Of a stretch of 64,000 bases of DNA, positions 22,426-34,575 are shown one piece after another. The notes under the pieces are model-generated. The model ran no database searches. It was given only the letters and a program-made list of their open reading frames with translations, and had not been told where the DNA came from. The DNA comes from Monocercomonoides exilis (taxonomy: Eukaryota > Preaxostyla > Oxymonadida > Polymastigidae). The DNA lies in contig LSRY02000037.1 of the NCBI GenBank assembly GCA_001643675.2, forward strand, positions 554,501-618,500, in the 5' to 3' direction. Each line of letters begins with the position of its first letter. The stretch's first letter is position 1. The translations under genes and the position numbers were made by a program.

Positions 22426-25400
22426 CGGACGAATTTTCATTGTCGCATCGAACTGACAGAGTAGAATCAATTTTTGTTCATCTTATTTGGAGTGACTCAA
22501 TCACATCGAATGTTTCTCAATCTCAGTTTGGTCGAAATTGTTATTTTCATGATCAAAGTTTTTGATCAAACATTTTATTGTTTTGTTCGTTATTAACCTT
22601 TAAATAGTTAATACTTGATGATTTTTTGATATGTTGTTGTCCGTTAGACAGTTTTTTCATTAACAGTTGAATTATTTCTTCCACCTTTGTTAGGTTCGGA
22701 TTTTTATTAACCTTGTATTTTTTGCAGTTGTGATGTGGTTTTCAACTTACTATTTTCAAATCGTTCGATATTAGATTTCATTTTGTGTGAATAACGTTTT
22801 TATATTCGATTTATTTATCATTTTTTTATTTAATTGAGAATTTTAAACTTTTTTGGTTTTCTTATGTGTTGTATTTTCTTAACCTGATCATTTTTTGATA
22901 TTTTGAATGTTTTGGTAATAAATAGCAAACAAAAGGCTTTATGTGATATTGTTTTTTGTTATTTTGTTATTTTCAGAAAAATCGAAAAATGTGTTAAAAA
23001 ACAAATAATTCTAGTTTGTATTGTTTAATTATTAAGTGAAAATAGGAAAAGGAGTTCAAATATGATTTATAAATTAACCAATTTCAATTTCAAACTAAGA
23101 AATTTTCATTAAACTTGAAAATTTTATAATTTTTTTTTATTCTGAAAAAAAAGTCTTTGAAATGTCAAATAAACGATATTTTTTTTATAATAATTGATAT
23201 TGACAAAAAGAAAATAAAAGAATTTGTTTAAAAAAATTATTGTTAATATCTGATCATGGGAACCAGAATTGGTGGGATCGGATGTGACTCAGTCACATTG
23301 AATTTGATAAATCAAAATTGTTTTATATCTATCTTTATAAGCCTTGACACATCTTATTCTATATGAGTGAATAAATTCGTACAAGTTCTAGTAGACCTTA
23401 AACGAATTGAGCGGGTCAATTCGAATTGATTAAGTTAAAACGTTTTTTGTTTGTTTTATTGGTTTTGACTCAATCAATTCGGTTTTCCCTCAATCTTATT
23501 TGTGATCAAAAATACAAAAATTATATATCAATTTTGATCATTATTCTTTGAAGTTTTTTGTGTTTTCTGTTACAGAGCAGTTTGCTTTTATTAATTTTTT
23601 TATATGTGTATCTTTAGTATGTTATTAATATATTTGCGTTAAGTATTTTTATGATCATGATAAATTCATCGAAATTTTTGACACAAGTATTTTAAGTTAT
23701 TTTTGATTTAATAATAAGTTTTTAATGTTCAAACTGTTATTAATTGTTTTGATTATAAAGTTAGTATTCATTATTTCGTTGGTTTTGTTTCAGTTTTATT
23801 TTGAAAAGATGTTATTTATTGAACTATTGTTTTTTCATAAAACTTTGTCTGAATTATGAACTTTATATTCTATCTTTTTTATTTTTTATAAAGAAAAGAA
23901 TTGGTTAAATGATAAGTGGTTGAAAAATTTTTCAATTCGAATTTCTATCATTGTTTTTTCTGTTTTTTTAAATTTCGTTATATGTTTCCAATTCTTTTTT
24001 GATCATTGAATTTTTTTCTTCAAATCAATCAAATTTTAACAAAATATAAAAAACAAAATGTTTTTAATGAAAAATTTGTTAAAATAAAAAATTTATATTG
24101 AATAAAGAATTTTGAAAAAATCAAAACTTAGAATCTTTCGTTTTTTTAATAAAAATCATTTGCATTATAATTTTTATGAAATATAATTCATTTATTCTTT
24201 AAATATTGAAAGATATAAACAACTTAATTTTTGAAATTTTCTATTGATCATGCACCCAGAATTGAATCAATTGGTCTTGAATCAATCAAAACGGTTTTGA
24301 GTCTAACTTTTTGGTTTTTAATGTCACTTATTGGTATTAGACTGAGCTAACGGGTATTGATTAGATAATTTCGTTTAAGGTTTAGTGGAACTTGATTGAT
24401 TTGACTGAGTCGCGAAAATGTGACTCAGTCAAATCGATTTTAATCTGGTTTATCGAATTTATCTATTTTTAATCGAATTTCCCTCAATTTCACAAACAGC
24501 GAAATTGTGATTTTTATAATCACAAGTTGTGATCGAACATTTTTTTTTTTGTTCGTATTTGTCCTTATTATTGTTATTATTGTGTGAATTTTTGATATGT
24601 TTTTATTTTTTATTTGTATATTTTGTAATAAACTATGTTTTTGTTGTTTTCTTATTTTGATTCTGGTTTTTTGAAACTTTAAAATTTCGCAATTGTGACT
24701 CAGTTGTTAATTTTTCCTGTTGAAATCGAGCCAACTTTGTTTATGTTTTGATCAATTAACTATTTCATATACATTTTTTTTGTTAATTTTCAATATTTAT
24801 AAACAATTAAACTTTTTTGTGTTTTCTTAACTGTTATGTGTTTATTAATCAATCATTATTTGATATTTTTTCATTTCGAATAAAAAATAAAAAGAAAATA
24901 TGATTCTAAAGCTTCTTTTTTTGTATTTTTTTCTTTTTTCTGAAAATATTAATGAAATGGAAAAAACAAATGAAACTTGTTCTTAATAATGAAAAATGAA
25001 ATGAAAATAACTTTATCTCAATTGAAAATAAATAAAAATCATTTCAAAACAATGACAATTGAAAAAACCAGGAAAAACAGAAAAATATCTGTAAATTTCA
25101 AAAACTGACAAATTAGAAAACTATTTAAAATGAAAAATCATTATATTCAATTAAAATGATATAAAATGAGATGTTAATTATTAATTTTTATTACAAAATT
25201 TTTCATAAATATTTTGATCATGACACCCAGAATGGAAATGATCGGATGTGACTGAGTCACATCCAATTTGACTGCATCTTAATGGCATTAGATCGATCTT
25301 ATTGGATGTTGACCGATCTAATGCCACTTGACGCAGTCAAATCAATCAAGTTCTAGTAGACGTTTTTCGAATCTTGAGCAAATAATAAATTTGATTTTGT

Positions 25401-25500
25401 AACATAGATGTCAACCTCTTTTTTTGGAATTGATTCAATCAAATTGGAACTTTCTCAATCTCAATTGGTCCAAAATAGGAATTACGAAATGTTTGAAAAA
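22426..25500. repeat. Degenerate repeats about 1 kb apart with GTGACTCAGTCAC-type palindromes
   Basis: Similar blocks begin near 22430, 23257, 24247 and 25218, the last three spaced 990 and 971 bp. They share GATCATG...CCCAGAAT, a GGATGTGACT/AGTCACATCC palindrome, CAAGTTCTAGTAGAC and a TTC(C)CTCAATCTCA-like end. The copy at 25.22 kb has the best palindromes, including one around GGCATTAGATCG. Related pieces occur at 27.5-27.8 and 29.88-30.05 kb next to the Harbinger copies. There is no coding sequence. They may be satellite-like or degenerate element ends. Confidence 0.6.
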
Positions 25501-25963
25501 CTGATCTTATTATTATTTTGTTTCTTCTTTTATTTGATTCCTTCGTTTCGATTATTCACAAAACTTTGATATTTTATGCATCTTTATAAAATACATGGTG
25601 TTTTGATCTGTTTTCAGCAAATTTTGAGTTTCTTTTTAGTTCAAAATGTTTGCATTTGTTTTTAATTCTTTCACATGATATCCTTGCGATTGAGCATTTA
25701 TATTAATTCTTATGATTATTTTCATATGTTTCAAGCTATTAACAGCTGTGACGTTTTATTTTAAATCAGGATCATTATTAATTCTATTTCAACGTTAATG
25801 TCAAATAAAACTCAAGTGAAAACAACTGTTTTTGTTTCATTTCATAATTTTTCATAAATATTATATGACATACAGAAAATAAGTTATATTTTTTATTCTC
25901 TTTTATTTTTTTTTTTTTAAAAAAAGGTGAATGATTGAAAAATAGAAATAATAAAAGAAAAAA
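25501..25963. other. Spacer between repeats and Harbinger copy 1
   Basis: AT-rich, no gene. The last part is a T-run downstream of the Harbinger stop. Confidence 0.4.
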
Positions 25964-27480
25964 CTAATTTCTTTGTTCCAAAAGAAGCCTTAAAGGACTT
26001 GGCGTAATTCTTTTCGCCTTTTCTGCTTCTGATGAACGTGGAGTTGTAGGGAAAAGGAGATGAAGAAGATGCAGAAGAATGTTGGATTGATTTCCACTGA
26101 CCTGGTAAACACCAGGCCATAGAATTATCATCTTCGTCACAATCATTTTCTTCCAAATCAATCCTTTTCGTTTCATTTCTATCTTTTTCTTCTTTTTCTT
26201 CGATTTTTCGCTTTTCTTTCTTTTCTTCTTCACATTTCTTTTTCAGTGCGCCTTCCTTTTCATTCTGTGAAATATCTGAATAAAAAAAAGAGAAAATATA
26301 ATGGTTGAAAGAGTTATCAAAAAAAATCAAATAAAAGATAATGAATATAAATATGGGTAAAGTAATGAATAATAAACTGTCTATTTGTGCGTGTAAAGTA
26401 GTTATTGTGGGTGTTATTGACAAGCTCGGATTCAATCTATTTTTCAATTTTATTCGATATCTCTCATTCGCTATTTGTCTTGCTTTTTGTTTTTGGAAAT
26501 GCTCCGTCCACAAGTTGTCCAAAATACGCTGATTTGCTTCCCCATCTGCTCTTGTCAATGGATTTCGTAATATATGAAAATTGGTCAAACAACAAGCCAC
26601 ACAGAAATAATCAGCAACCCTTTCAACTTCAAATGGGCACTGTCTTCTAAAAACTGAAAAGAGGGTCTTCAGACGACCGAAAAACCGTTCCACGATGACT
26701 CGATGAGTTGCTAGCTCTGGTGTTCCCACTGGTTTGGTGATAATTGCAGCCAAATCAGGTCTCGCTCCTATGTAAGCCGAATCAGCCAATATTTTTACCC
26801 CTCCCAAACGATCCAAAAATTGAGGATAATGATCTTTAAAGACTGTAAAGTCATGAGTAGAGCCAGAATAAATTGCACTGATAGTACTTACTGTCCCAAC
26901 TTTGGGATTGACTCCAACCTCAGCTTTCACACAATATGTGTGATGTTTCCCGCTAAAAAAACTTTTTCCCAAAGTCTAATCGACCTCCAGGTCTGTTGAT
27001 GGGAATGATTGTGCAGTCCAAAACAATTCCAACCTCCTTCATCACTTCAATCCTGTCAGGGCGAAATGTCAAAAACAAATCTGCTAATGGAGCTCTGATA
27101 TGAGTTACAATACTGTGAAGAAGTCTGACAAGAGCGTTTTGAGTTTCATAGAAACGTGTGGATAATAAAAGTGTGAGTGTTGTTGAACCGTGATGAAGAA
27201 AAGTGAGTAACAAGAATAACTGTTCATCAAAATCGTTGATTGCTTTCAGTTTCCCTCGACGATGAGGAACTTCCATTTGAAGAATGTGAATGAGAAAATC
27301 AAATTCTTCTTTTGTGAATCCAGTGAGTCGAAGAAAAGAAGAAACAGGATCATCAAAAAAGTCACAAGCTTTTTTGATGATGGAAATTTTTTCTTCCTTT
27401 TGTAGTGATTCATTCCGTTGTGGAATAATATTTCTCCTCTCCACACTCTTCAAAACTTCCAAAAAATTTGAATGTGACAT
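25964..27480 (-). pseudogene. PIF/Harbinger transposase, copy 1, two frameshifts
   Basis: Starts at ATG 27480. Exon 1 runs to 26378 and exon 2 covers 26275-25964. An intron of about 102 nt (26276-26377, GTTTAT...TTCAG) is supported by the same position in copy 2. DDE_Tnp_4 residues: VLDCTIIPI (first Asp), ILADSAYIGARPDL (second Asp), IVERFFGRLKTLF (Glu). A T7 run near 26960 puts the first third out of frame with the rest, one base too many relative to copy 2. A second shift near 26045 affects the C-terminus. The C-terminal exon is Lys/Glu-rich, then WCLPGQW, a motif shared with copy 2. Both shifts lie at homopolymers, so sequencing error is possible. Confidence 0.8.
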
Positions 27481-28299
27481 CAGAAAAAAATAAGAACAAC
27501 TTTCGTTTGATCAAAACCAAATATTGAAATTTTGTTATTAATGATCACGAAACCAACATTTGTGAATATGAATGTTATTGAATCAAATCAAATAAGTTTG
27601 ATTCTATTCGGTTTTCAATCGATATTATTAAGTGTTAATATATCTTTTGCGGATGCATCAAATAAAATACAAAAGGTTCTAGTTTTTGTTTGAATTTTCC
27701 CTGCCGCACCAAAGTGATAGAGTCACAACGTATTATATATTTCAAAATGAATGTTATTCAATCAAAACGGAACTTTTTCGCTCTCAAAGTGGTCAACTCG
27801 AGGAATTTCAATTTTTTTTGTTTTGTAAGTTATGATCTTAACTATTTTTGTTTCTTTAATAACTTAGTCAATATTATGAGTTTGGTTTTAACATTTTGTT
27901 TGTATGTTAGTTATATATTATTAAAACTTTTTATGATCCGTTTTTTGAGTTTTGTTTATTTTTTGGACAGTGCATTTATATCATGTTTTCATGCAATTTT
28001 AACGAGTATAAATAACTTTTAACCATTTTTAACTATATATTTTATATATTTAGTATAAATATGAAAGTTCTAAAGGTTTTAATAATATTTTTTTAATAAA
28101 TTCAGACATTTCTTATATATATATATTTTTTTGTTTTGAGTATTTACATGCCAACAATGATAATTAATGAAAATTTCTTGTATTTTTATTTATGTTTTAT
28201 ATTAATTTATATAAAAAAACAAGTCATTAGGAGAATCATATTATTAATGGAAAAAAATGTTAGTGAAGTGAATAAAAAAATAAAAAACAATAGAAAAAC
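27481..28299. other. Spacer between Harbinger copies
   Basis: Contains a degenerate piece of the 22-25 kb repeat family (about 27520-27800: GATCAC..., TTATTCAATCAAAACGGAAC, TCGCTCTCAAAGTGGTC). Remaining ORFs (27690-28022) are low-complexity and AT-rich. No gene seen. Confidence 0.4.
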
Positions 28300-29822
28300 T
28301 CACTGTCTTTGGTTTAACAAGCTCTGCAATGGGGTTTCACTTGCTCTTTTTTCTTTTATTGAAGCACTAGAGGAAGAAGCAGAAGGAAAGGAAGACGATG
28401 TTGAGGGTTGCTGAAGGTGAAGAGACCTCCACTGATTAGGTAAAAACCAACTTGATAATTCGTCACTGTTTCTTTCTCTTTTTACATCTTCATCTCTTTC
28501 GTTGATTATTATTTCATCTCTCCTTTTCTTTTCTTCGACAGTTTTCTTTTCTTTCTTCTCCTTTTCATCATTTCTTTCTTTTTCTCTTCGATCTTCCCCA
28601 GTTCGCTGCTCTTGGGCTTCAGAATTGCCTGAAAAACACAGTTATGGTAATGAAAATATAAAAACAAGTAAAATAAACATTATAAACATTAATATGGGCA
28701 AAAAAATAAAATCATACTAATATCTTTTGCAAGCAAAGATGAAACACTGGGAGTTAGTGGCAAGTCAGGGTTCAGTCTATTTTTCAGTTTTGCTCGATAT
28801 TTATTGTTGGTCACCTTTCTTGCTCTCATTCGATTTAAATAGTTAATATGCAAGTCATTGACAAACCTTCGATTTGCTTCAGAATCCTTATCAGTCAGCG
28901 GATTGTGCAGAATGTGAAAGTTTGCCAAGCAGCACGCAACAGAAAAGTAACTTCCAACTCTGAAGACTTCAAAAGGCCAAGGATGGCGAAAGACCGCGAA
29001 AAGAGTCTTCAATCTTCCAAAGAAGCGCTCAACGATTACGCAGCGAGAAGCAAGGTGTGGAGTTCCGACTGGTTTGGATATTATGGCATCAATTTCTGCT
29101 CTTGCACCAATGAAAGCGGAGTCTGCGAGCACTTTTGATCCTCCTGGAAGAGCCTGAAATTGAGGGTAATGATCCTTAAAAATGTTAAAATCGTGTGTGC
29201 TGCCTGTATTCACCGAACTGAGCGTGCATGCTGTGCCAATGCGAGGGTTGACTCCAACTTCTATTGTTACTCAGTATATGTGGTGCTTCCCACTTTAATA
29301 CTTCTCTCCAAATTCCAAACATCCAGCAGGCCGGTTGATAGGTATGACTGTACAATCCACAACCACTCCAACATCTTTCATGTCATCTAACCTATCTGGC
29401 CGAAATGTTAACAACAAATCAGCCAAAGGTATTTTTAAATCATTCACAACACTATGAAGAAGTCGAATTAATATATTTTGTGTTTTGAAAAATGAAGAAT
29501 AAATAATATTTGTAATTTTTTTAACACATTGAAAAAAACCGAAAGATGTTAAACAGTCCAGACACTCAAAATTTTTCAACGCTCTTTCTTTTCCTCTGTG
29601 ATATGGAATTTCCTTTTGAAGAAGTTTCATCAGAAGATCAAATTCACAACAAGAAAAACCTGTAAGTCTGAAAAATGCCTTTGATTTATCTCCTTCAAAT
29701 TTTTGACACGCATTTTTGATCAAAGACTCTTTCTCTTCAGATTCCTCGAGATGCGTTGGCTCAGAAATGCGATTTCTTTTCTCGACTTGAGTCAAAAGAC
29801 TTATAAATGTTGATTGAGACAT
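28300..29822 (-). pseudogene. PIF/Harbinger transposase, copy 2, two nonsense codons
   Basis: ATG at 29820-29822 (MSQSTFISLL, matching MSHSNFLEVL of copy 1). One frame continues to 28718, then an 89-nt intron (28629-28717, GTATGAT...TTTTTCAG, phase 1) and a second exon to the stop at 28300. Catalytic residues are present: VVDCTVIPI, VLADSAFIGAR, IVERFFGRLK. The only breaks are TAA at 29295 (where copy 1 has Phe) and TGA near 29274 (where copy 1 has Cys). The C-terminal exon is highly charged, then WFLPNQWRS and a Ser-rich tail. The two copies are diverged tandem insertions in the same orientation. Confidence 0.8.
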
Positions 29823-29879
29823 TTTAAAAAAACTATTTAGAAAAATGATAATAACAGATCGTTCCAAAATAATTATAAT

Positions 29880-30050
29880 TTCTGTGTGATCACAATACCC
29901 AGTAACAAAATCATCGGATGGTACTCTGTCACACTGCATTTGTTAATTAGAAATTGTTTGATATTGATCTTAAAAACCTTTTCACATCTATTTCTATATG
30001 AGTAAATAAATCCGTTCAAGTTCAAGTCGTGGAGTTAACCCGCTCAGATG
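29880..30050. repeat. Isolated copy of the 22-25 kb repeat
   Basis: TGATCACAATACCCAG, ATCGGATGGTACTCTGTCAC and TCTATATGAGTAAATAAATC match the block at 23.26 kb (GATCATG...CCAG, ATCGGATGTGACTCAGTCAC, TCTATATGAGTGAATAAATT). Confidence 0.6.
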
Positions 30051-30089
30051 AAGTGGAAAAAATGGGAATGAGATAACGAACCTGCAGTT

Positions 30090-30975
30090 GATGAAAAGAA
30101 CTCAAGTTGCAAGATTGGCAGCATCCAGCGAAGCCAGGCTGTTGCAAGATCCACACGAAAAGGGATTGCACCTTCACCTGGTTTGCGGTCTTTCAAAATC
30201 TGGCATTGAAGAAGGGGGAGTAATTTCTCTAATTCGTTAAAAAGGGCTGAAAAAGCACAAACCTGTGGAAGACAAATAGGAAAACCTGGAAAGCCGTTTA
30301 TTTTTTCGAAATCATATGAACTGCGAATTGTTACAAAGATAGAGGTGGATGCAGAAAAGGGGATTTATCATTCTATGAAGCAAATTGCAGAAATTGTGTG
30401 TTTGGAAAAGCGTTATTTATGATCTTTAATTTTTTTAACTCCCAGGCAAATGAAATAAGAATGGAAAAGAGAAGCGATGGAGATGATGTGAAATGTGTTG
30501 ATAAACACTGGCCAAAAAGATTTTTATCGAGATATCCTGATCTTAAGCTGAAGCGTTTAACACCTCTTCCAATTCATTGAGCTCTTCAAACTTCAAAAGA
30601 AACAATTGCTTTATTCTTTGACATGGTCTCAAAATTTTTTGAAACGACAGAGGTCATTCCTCAGTTGTTTTTCAACTTGGATGAAACTTCCATGATTTTT
30701 TATGAAAATCATTCATCAATAATTATCCCATCGTTGTACACAACTCCATCAATAATTCCTGAGCCATCTCTCCCTATGTCAACAAGAATAGTGTTTCAAA
30801 CTAGCGCTGACAGTGTCAGATATTTAGCGCCCTTAATTATTCCATATTCAAATCTTCCTGAAGAATACAAAGAAGCGACAACTGAAACCGAGGTTTTTTC
30901 CCCAGCTCCAATGGTCATCGATCAGTGAGCGGCTTTGCAGAAGTTTTCCAAAAAGCAATTTTGCCAAGCATGTTA
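30090..30975 (+). pseudogene. Second pogo-like transposase relic
   Basis: The N-terminal fragments are basic and helical (KPGKPFIFSKSYE). Then HWPKRFLSRYPDLKLKRL, a CENP-B-type second DNA-binding helix block (W..RFL.R.P.L), and FFNLDETSMIFYENH with the first catalytic Asp. Next come STRIVFQTSADSVRYLAPLI and a Pro-rich stretch, then a shifted GFAEVFQKAILPSML piece. It has the layout of the relic at 20.1-20.8 kb but is a distinct copy. TGA near 30578 and a frameshift near 30930 disrupt it. Its 3' end abuts the minus-strand ubiquitin-protease relic. Confidence 0.5.
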
Positions 30976-32030
30976 AAAAAACGAGCAGCGATCGGAAAAG
31001 AAGAGAAACAATTTATTTCTCATCATTGGCCAATTCATCACAGGCATTATTAAACAGATTTGATAATTTGTTACCACCATTGTTTCGAATAGCAATAGTC
31101 TTTTGTTGCATTTACACATACGTCCAACATTGAAAGATTGAGGACAAATAGCACGTGTTTCCCAAGTTCTGCCAACCATTCTTTGTGAATTGCATCAATT
31201 GAATATTATTGCTTGTGAGATCGTGAACCTTGGATGGTCCTTCAATTTGTTCAGAAATGTTAGCAGAAATCTGAGGAATCAAAGAAGGAGATGGAAAATC
31301 ACAAATAATATTATGATCGTATTTCTTTAATGAGTTGTTATTATTGTTCTCTTTTTTGTTTGTTTGATTTCTGTGATCCTTCGTTTCCTTATTGAAAATT
31401 TGATTCTTGTTTAAAATTCTGTTCACCTCATCATAGGCAGCATTTGGGAACATATGAAATTTTGTAGTGAGATTACTTTGAAGATGAGGATTGTTATTTT
31501 GCGATTCCTTTGTTTTATTTCTCTAAACAGAAATGATATCGTTCCAAGGAGATTCATCAACAAACTTTTCATAATCTTTAGGGTCTTTTTTGATTCACTT
31601 TGTCCTTGAAGAAGTTAAAATTTCTGTAGAGTGATTTATCATCAAGCTATTTCCTTTATTCCACTCTTCTTCATTTTGACCTTTTGAACCAATAAAAAAA
31701 TAAATAAATAAATAAAAAATAAAAATAATATAAAAACAGGAGATGTTAATACAATTAATTTTAACATTAATATATTGAATAGTTAAAAAACCTGATTTGC
31801 ATTTTGGTTCGACGTGTTGCTTGGGTGGAACTATTTTGAAACTGTTTCGTTCAAAGATTTGTTTGCATGATTGACTTTACCCTGAGTTTCGTTATTTCCT
31901 CAAAAAATTATTTGGCTGATGGACATCACTTGGATAAAGCTCGAAGCATTGTGGTTTGCGAATGAGTCGGAGGAATGTTATATGCAATTGACAGATTCAT
32001 TGGCAAAAAATAATAATCAGCTACAAAATA
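30975..32030 (-). pseudogene. Ubiquitin-specific protease relic (paralogue of 61.3-64 kb)
   Basis: GWQNLGNTCYLSS at 31453-31112 is the C19 Cys box. Upstream on the minus strand KGQNEEEWNKGNS..., then EKFVDESPWNDII, aligns with LNEQDWEKGNNW... and RYIDEAAWEDEII of the intact gene. Still further, IPPTHSQTTMLRALSK matches APLHTQTTMLQALSR. An intron with a T-rich tract ends AAAAG just before GTCAAAATG, the same position as intron 2 of the intact gene. Everything after the Cys box, including the His box, is missing, and stops interrupt the rest. Confidence 0.75.
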
Positions 32031-32144
32031 GAAATAAAAAAAAATTGTTTCAAGAACAATTTGAATCAACAAGAAGTATTTGAGCAAAACACACATTTCA
32101 ATTTCCTTTAAAGTTGTTTCATTGTTGAAGAAGCTTTTTCATAT

Positions 32145-32412
32145 GGGGGAAAATATGAGACTTCAAGCTTTTTCATTGAAAAATTATGCACTTTTGATTA
32201 ACTTTTTGAGAACAAAAAACATAATGAAAATGAACCCATTTTCTGACATTCGTGAAATGTTGAAAAACCTTATATTTTTAATTCAATGATCTCTGTTTAC
32301 GGATATGAAAATCAAATTTATTTAAAAATCTGAGAATGCGATATAAAGTTATGAGTGAAACAATTATTTTGTGCTTTGTGCATAAAAAGCTTGAAATTCG
32401 GTATTTTCCCCC
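32145..32412. mobile_element. 268-bp MITE, copy B
   Basis: Ends GGGGGAAAATATGAG and CGGTATTTTCCCCC, with inverted TTTCAAGCTTTTT-type subterminal sequence (about 32-bp TIR). Flanked by AT on both sides. The interior matches copies A and C (GTGAAA..., TTATGAGTGAAACAATT, TTTGTGCATAAAAAGC). Confidence 0.8.
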
Positions 32413-33508
32413 ATTTCGACAGAACAAATAATAAAACAAGTCTAACTTTTAATCTCTTCCAATTCTCAAAACTTCATTCCCCTTCGTCTCAGCTCTGGAA
32501 TGAAAAGTCGATGTTGGAAGTTTTGAAAATCTAGATTTCGAAGATTCATTTTACATTAACGACGATAACAGCTCGGTTGTCAATTAAAAGATATGATCCA
32601 AACAACCTTAAAACCGAAAATATTGCAAACAGATTTATAAAAGTAATTTATCATATTCTTTTAATGAGGAGAGATTGCTTGTTTTTGAATGAACAAAAAT
32701 GGTAAAGAATCATTATTATTGCGAGAGTGAAGGTCTTTCTTTTTTGAACAATTATCGTCGGAAAATCTTGTCGAAAAAATTCAAGAAAGAAAAATGTTTG
32801 TTTTTTTATTTTTTTATTTTTTCAATAGACTAAAACAGTTCTAATAACATATATATTCAACGACTTTTTATAAGAGACATATTTGACCTCATTCTACAGC
32901 AACTTTGAGTTTCCGCACAATAAAACATGAACATTGCTGTTTTCCTTATCAGAAAATTCTCTTCTTTGGCTGTTGCGTTTTATTCACATGAAAAAAATGT
33001 TGATTTCATTTGACAAATCCAGAATCAGATTTTCATTATCTGATTTTCATTTCGTTATGTATTCATGTCATTGTTGAGGATTTTCTTTTTTTGCTATCAT
33101 TCCGTGTCACTCACTCACATCAATGTGATTTTTATAATGAATGTTAAAAACAATATTTGTTTCTTATATATTAAAGATATTTATTAAATATTTTCGTAAT
33201 CTGAAATAGCTTTTTTTCAATATTTCTGATATGCTGTTAAAATAACAATTTATGTTTGCAACTTGAAAAACGTGAGGACAAAAAGAATCTTCATAATTTG
33301 AATTATAATGTTATTCATTCAAAAAACCAAAAAGAAATGAAATTGAAGCTTCAACAAAAAATTATTTTAACTCATTCAGTTCATGTATCTTTCTTTTTTG
33401 TCAAATCATCAGTTGAAAATTATCAATTCGAGATATTTCTTCTCCATATTAAAAAAGGAAATTTGACATCATTCCCAATGTTGTCTGCAACATGTTTGTT
33501 GTAAAAAT
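32413..33508. other. AT-rich spacer between MITE copies
   Basis: No recognisable gene. The 82-codon frame at 33256-33504 has no motif. Confidence 0.4.
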
Positions 33509-33774
33509 GGAGCAAAATATTACCCTTCAGGCATTTTCATTGAAAAATTATGCATTTTCGATGAACTTTTTGAAACCAAAAAATTTGAAAAAAATAGGTT
33601 TATATTATGACATTCATGGAATGTCACAAAACTTAATGTTTTATATCAATGATGTTTGTTAACAGATATGAAAATCAAATTGTTTTTGAAATCTGCGTAA
33701 GTTTTAAAATGTTATAAGTGAAACAGTTTTTTCATGCATTGTGCATAAAATGCTTGAAAGTCCGTATTTTCCCC
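33509..33774. mobile_element. 268-bp MITE family, copy C (266 bp)
   Basis: Right end CCGTATTTTCCCC intact, left end degenerate (GGAGCAAAATATTAC). Interior colinear with copies A and B. At about 33660 it keeps the unoccupied TTAA site into which the 741-bp MITE inserted in copy A. Confidence 0.75.
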
Positions 33775-34349
33775 TAAATATAAATGTTTTGTGTTTTATC
33801 GATTTTTTTTATCTTAATGAAAAAGCAGTTAATGTTCTGGTGATGAATCTTTAATAGAATATGATTTCCCTCAGAAAAATAATTTTTATCTCTAGAAACA
33901 ACTATGCTTTCTTCTGTTTGTTGTAAATTTTATTTTGTGCATTCAAATAACAACTTATTGACAACCTCCTTTTCATTCTTTCTCATTCAAAACAAGGCTA
34001 AAAAACGCAGTATTAATCAGAATATGATGGAAATGCAAGATTATATGCTTTTTGAGATTGGAACTTTTGATGTTAATCAGTGGCTGCATCTTGAATTTAA
34101 ATATATCCTATTGAAAACAAAATATTAGATCTTCGGAGAGTTCTGTGAAAAACAGCTTGGATGGATAAACATCTTACAATGCAACTTCTGCAGTTTCTTC
34201 TCTCACATTGGGAACAACAATCGCTGGTGTGAAAAGTTGAGCATAGAGCAGCTGAACTGAACGGAATTGAAACTTCGTGGAACTTTTAATCACTTTGGTG
34301 AGCATCTTGTTCAGATAAAACATTTGGAGCTGAAGAAGAGGTACTCAGA
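33775..34349. other. Spacer, no clear gene
   Basis: A 74-codon plus frame (33904-34128) lacks recognisable features. Composition becomes more coding-like after 34.2 kb, leading into the next relic. Confidence 0.35.
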
Positions 34350-34575
34350 TGTGTGAGCGGATCAATAAGTGATAAGGCGAATGGTTGCTGCAAGTATTGC
34401 AATGCCAATAGTGGAAAAAGGACTGGAGGCAGCTGAGCATTGAATAGAAGATGTGGCTCTGTCGCCCGCAGTGACAGCGCTGTTTGTGCTTGAGGAGGAA
34501 GAAAAAAGAGAAGAATTCAAAGAGGAGTCAATGAGGAAATATGCAAACAAGAAGGAATTGGAAGACCATGTTCTG
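34350..34575 (+). pseudogene. Fragment of surface-family cytoplasmic region
   Basis: Plus-strand translation gives RRMVAASIAMPIVEKGLEA, then IEDVALSPAVTALFVLEEEE and a Lys/Glu-rich helix. The block EDV(A/V)LSPA followed by a coiled coil recurs on the minus strand at 45.1-45.5 kb. A TGA sits between the two halves. No catalytic motif. This seems to be an isolated fragment of the family whose relics fill 35-46 kb. Confidence 0.4.

Noticed and set aside
22426-25500. CRISPR array
   Set aside because: Blocks are about 1 kb apart, degenerate, without short uniform spacers; the host is eukaryotic.
25964-27480. Harbinger copy 1 as two separate genes
   Set aside because: The two overlapping frames are consecutive parts of one DDE transposase, and copy 2 shows them joined. 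The shift is at a T7 run.
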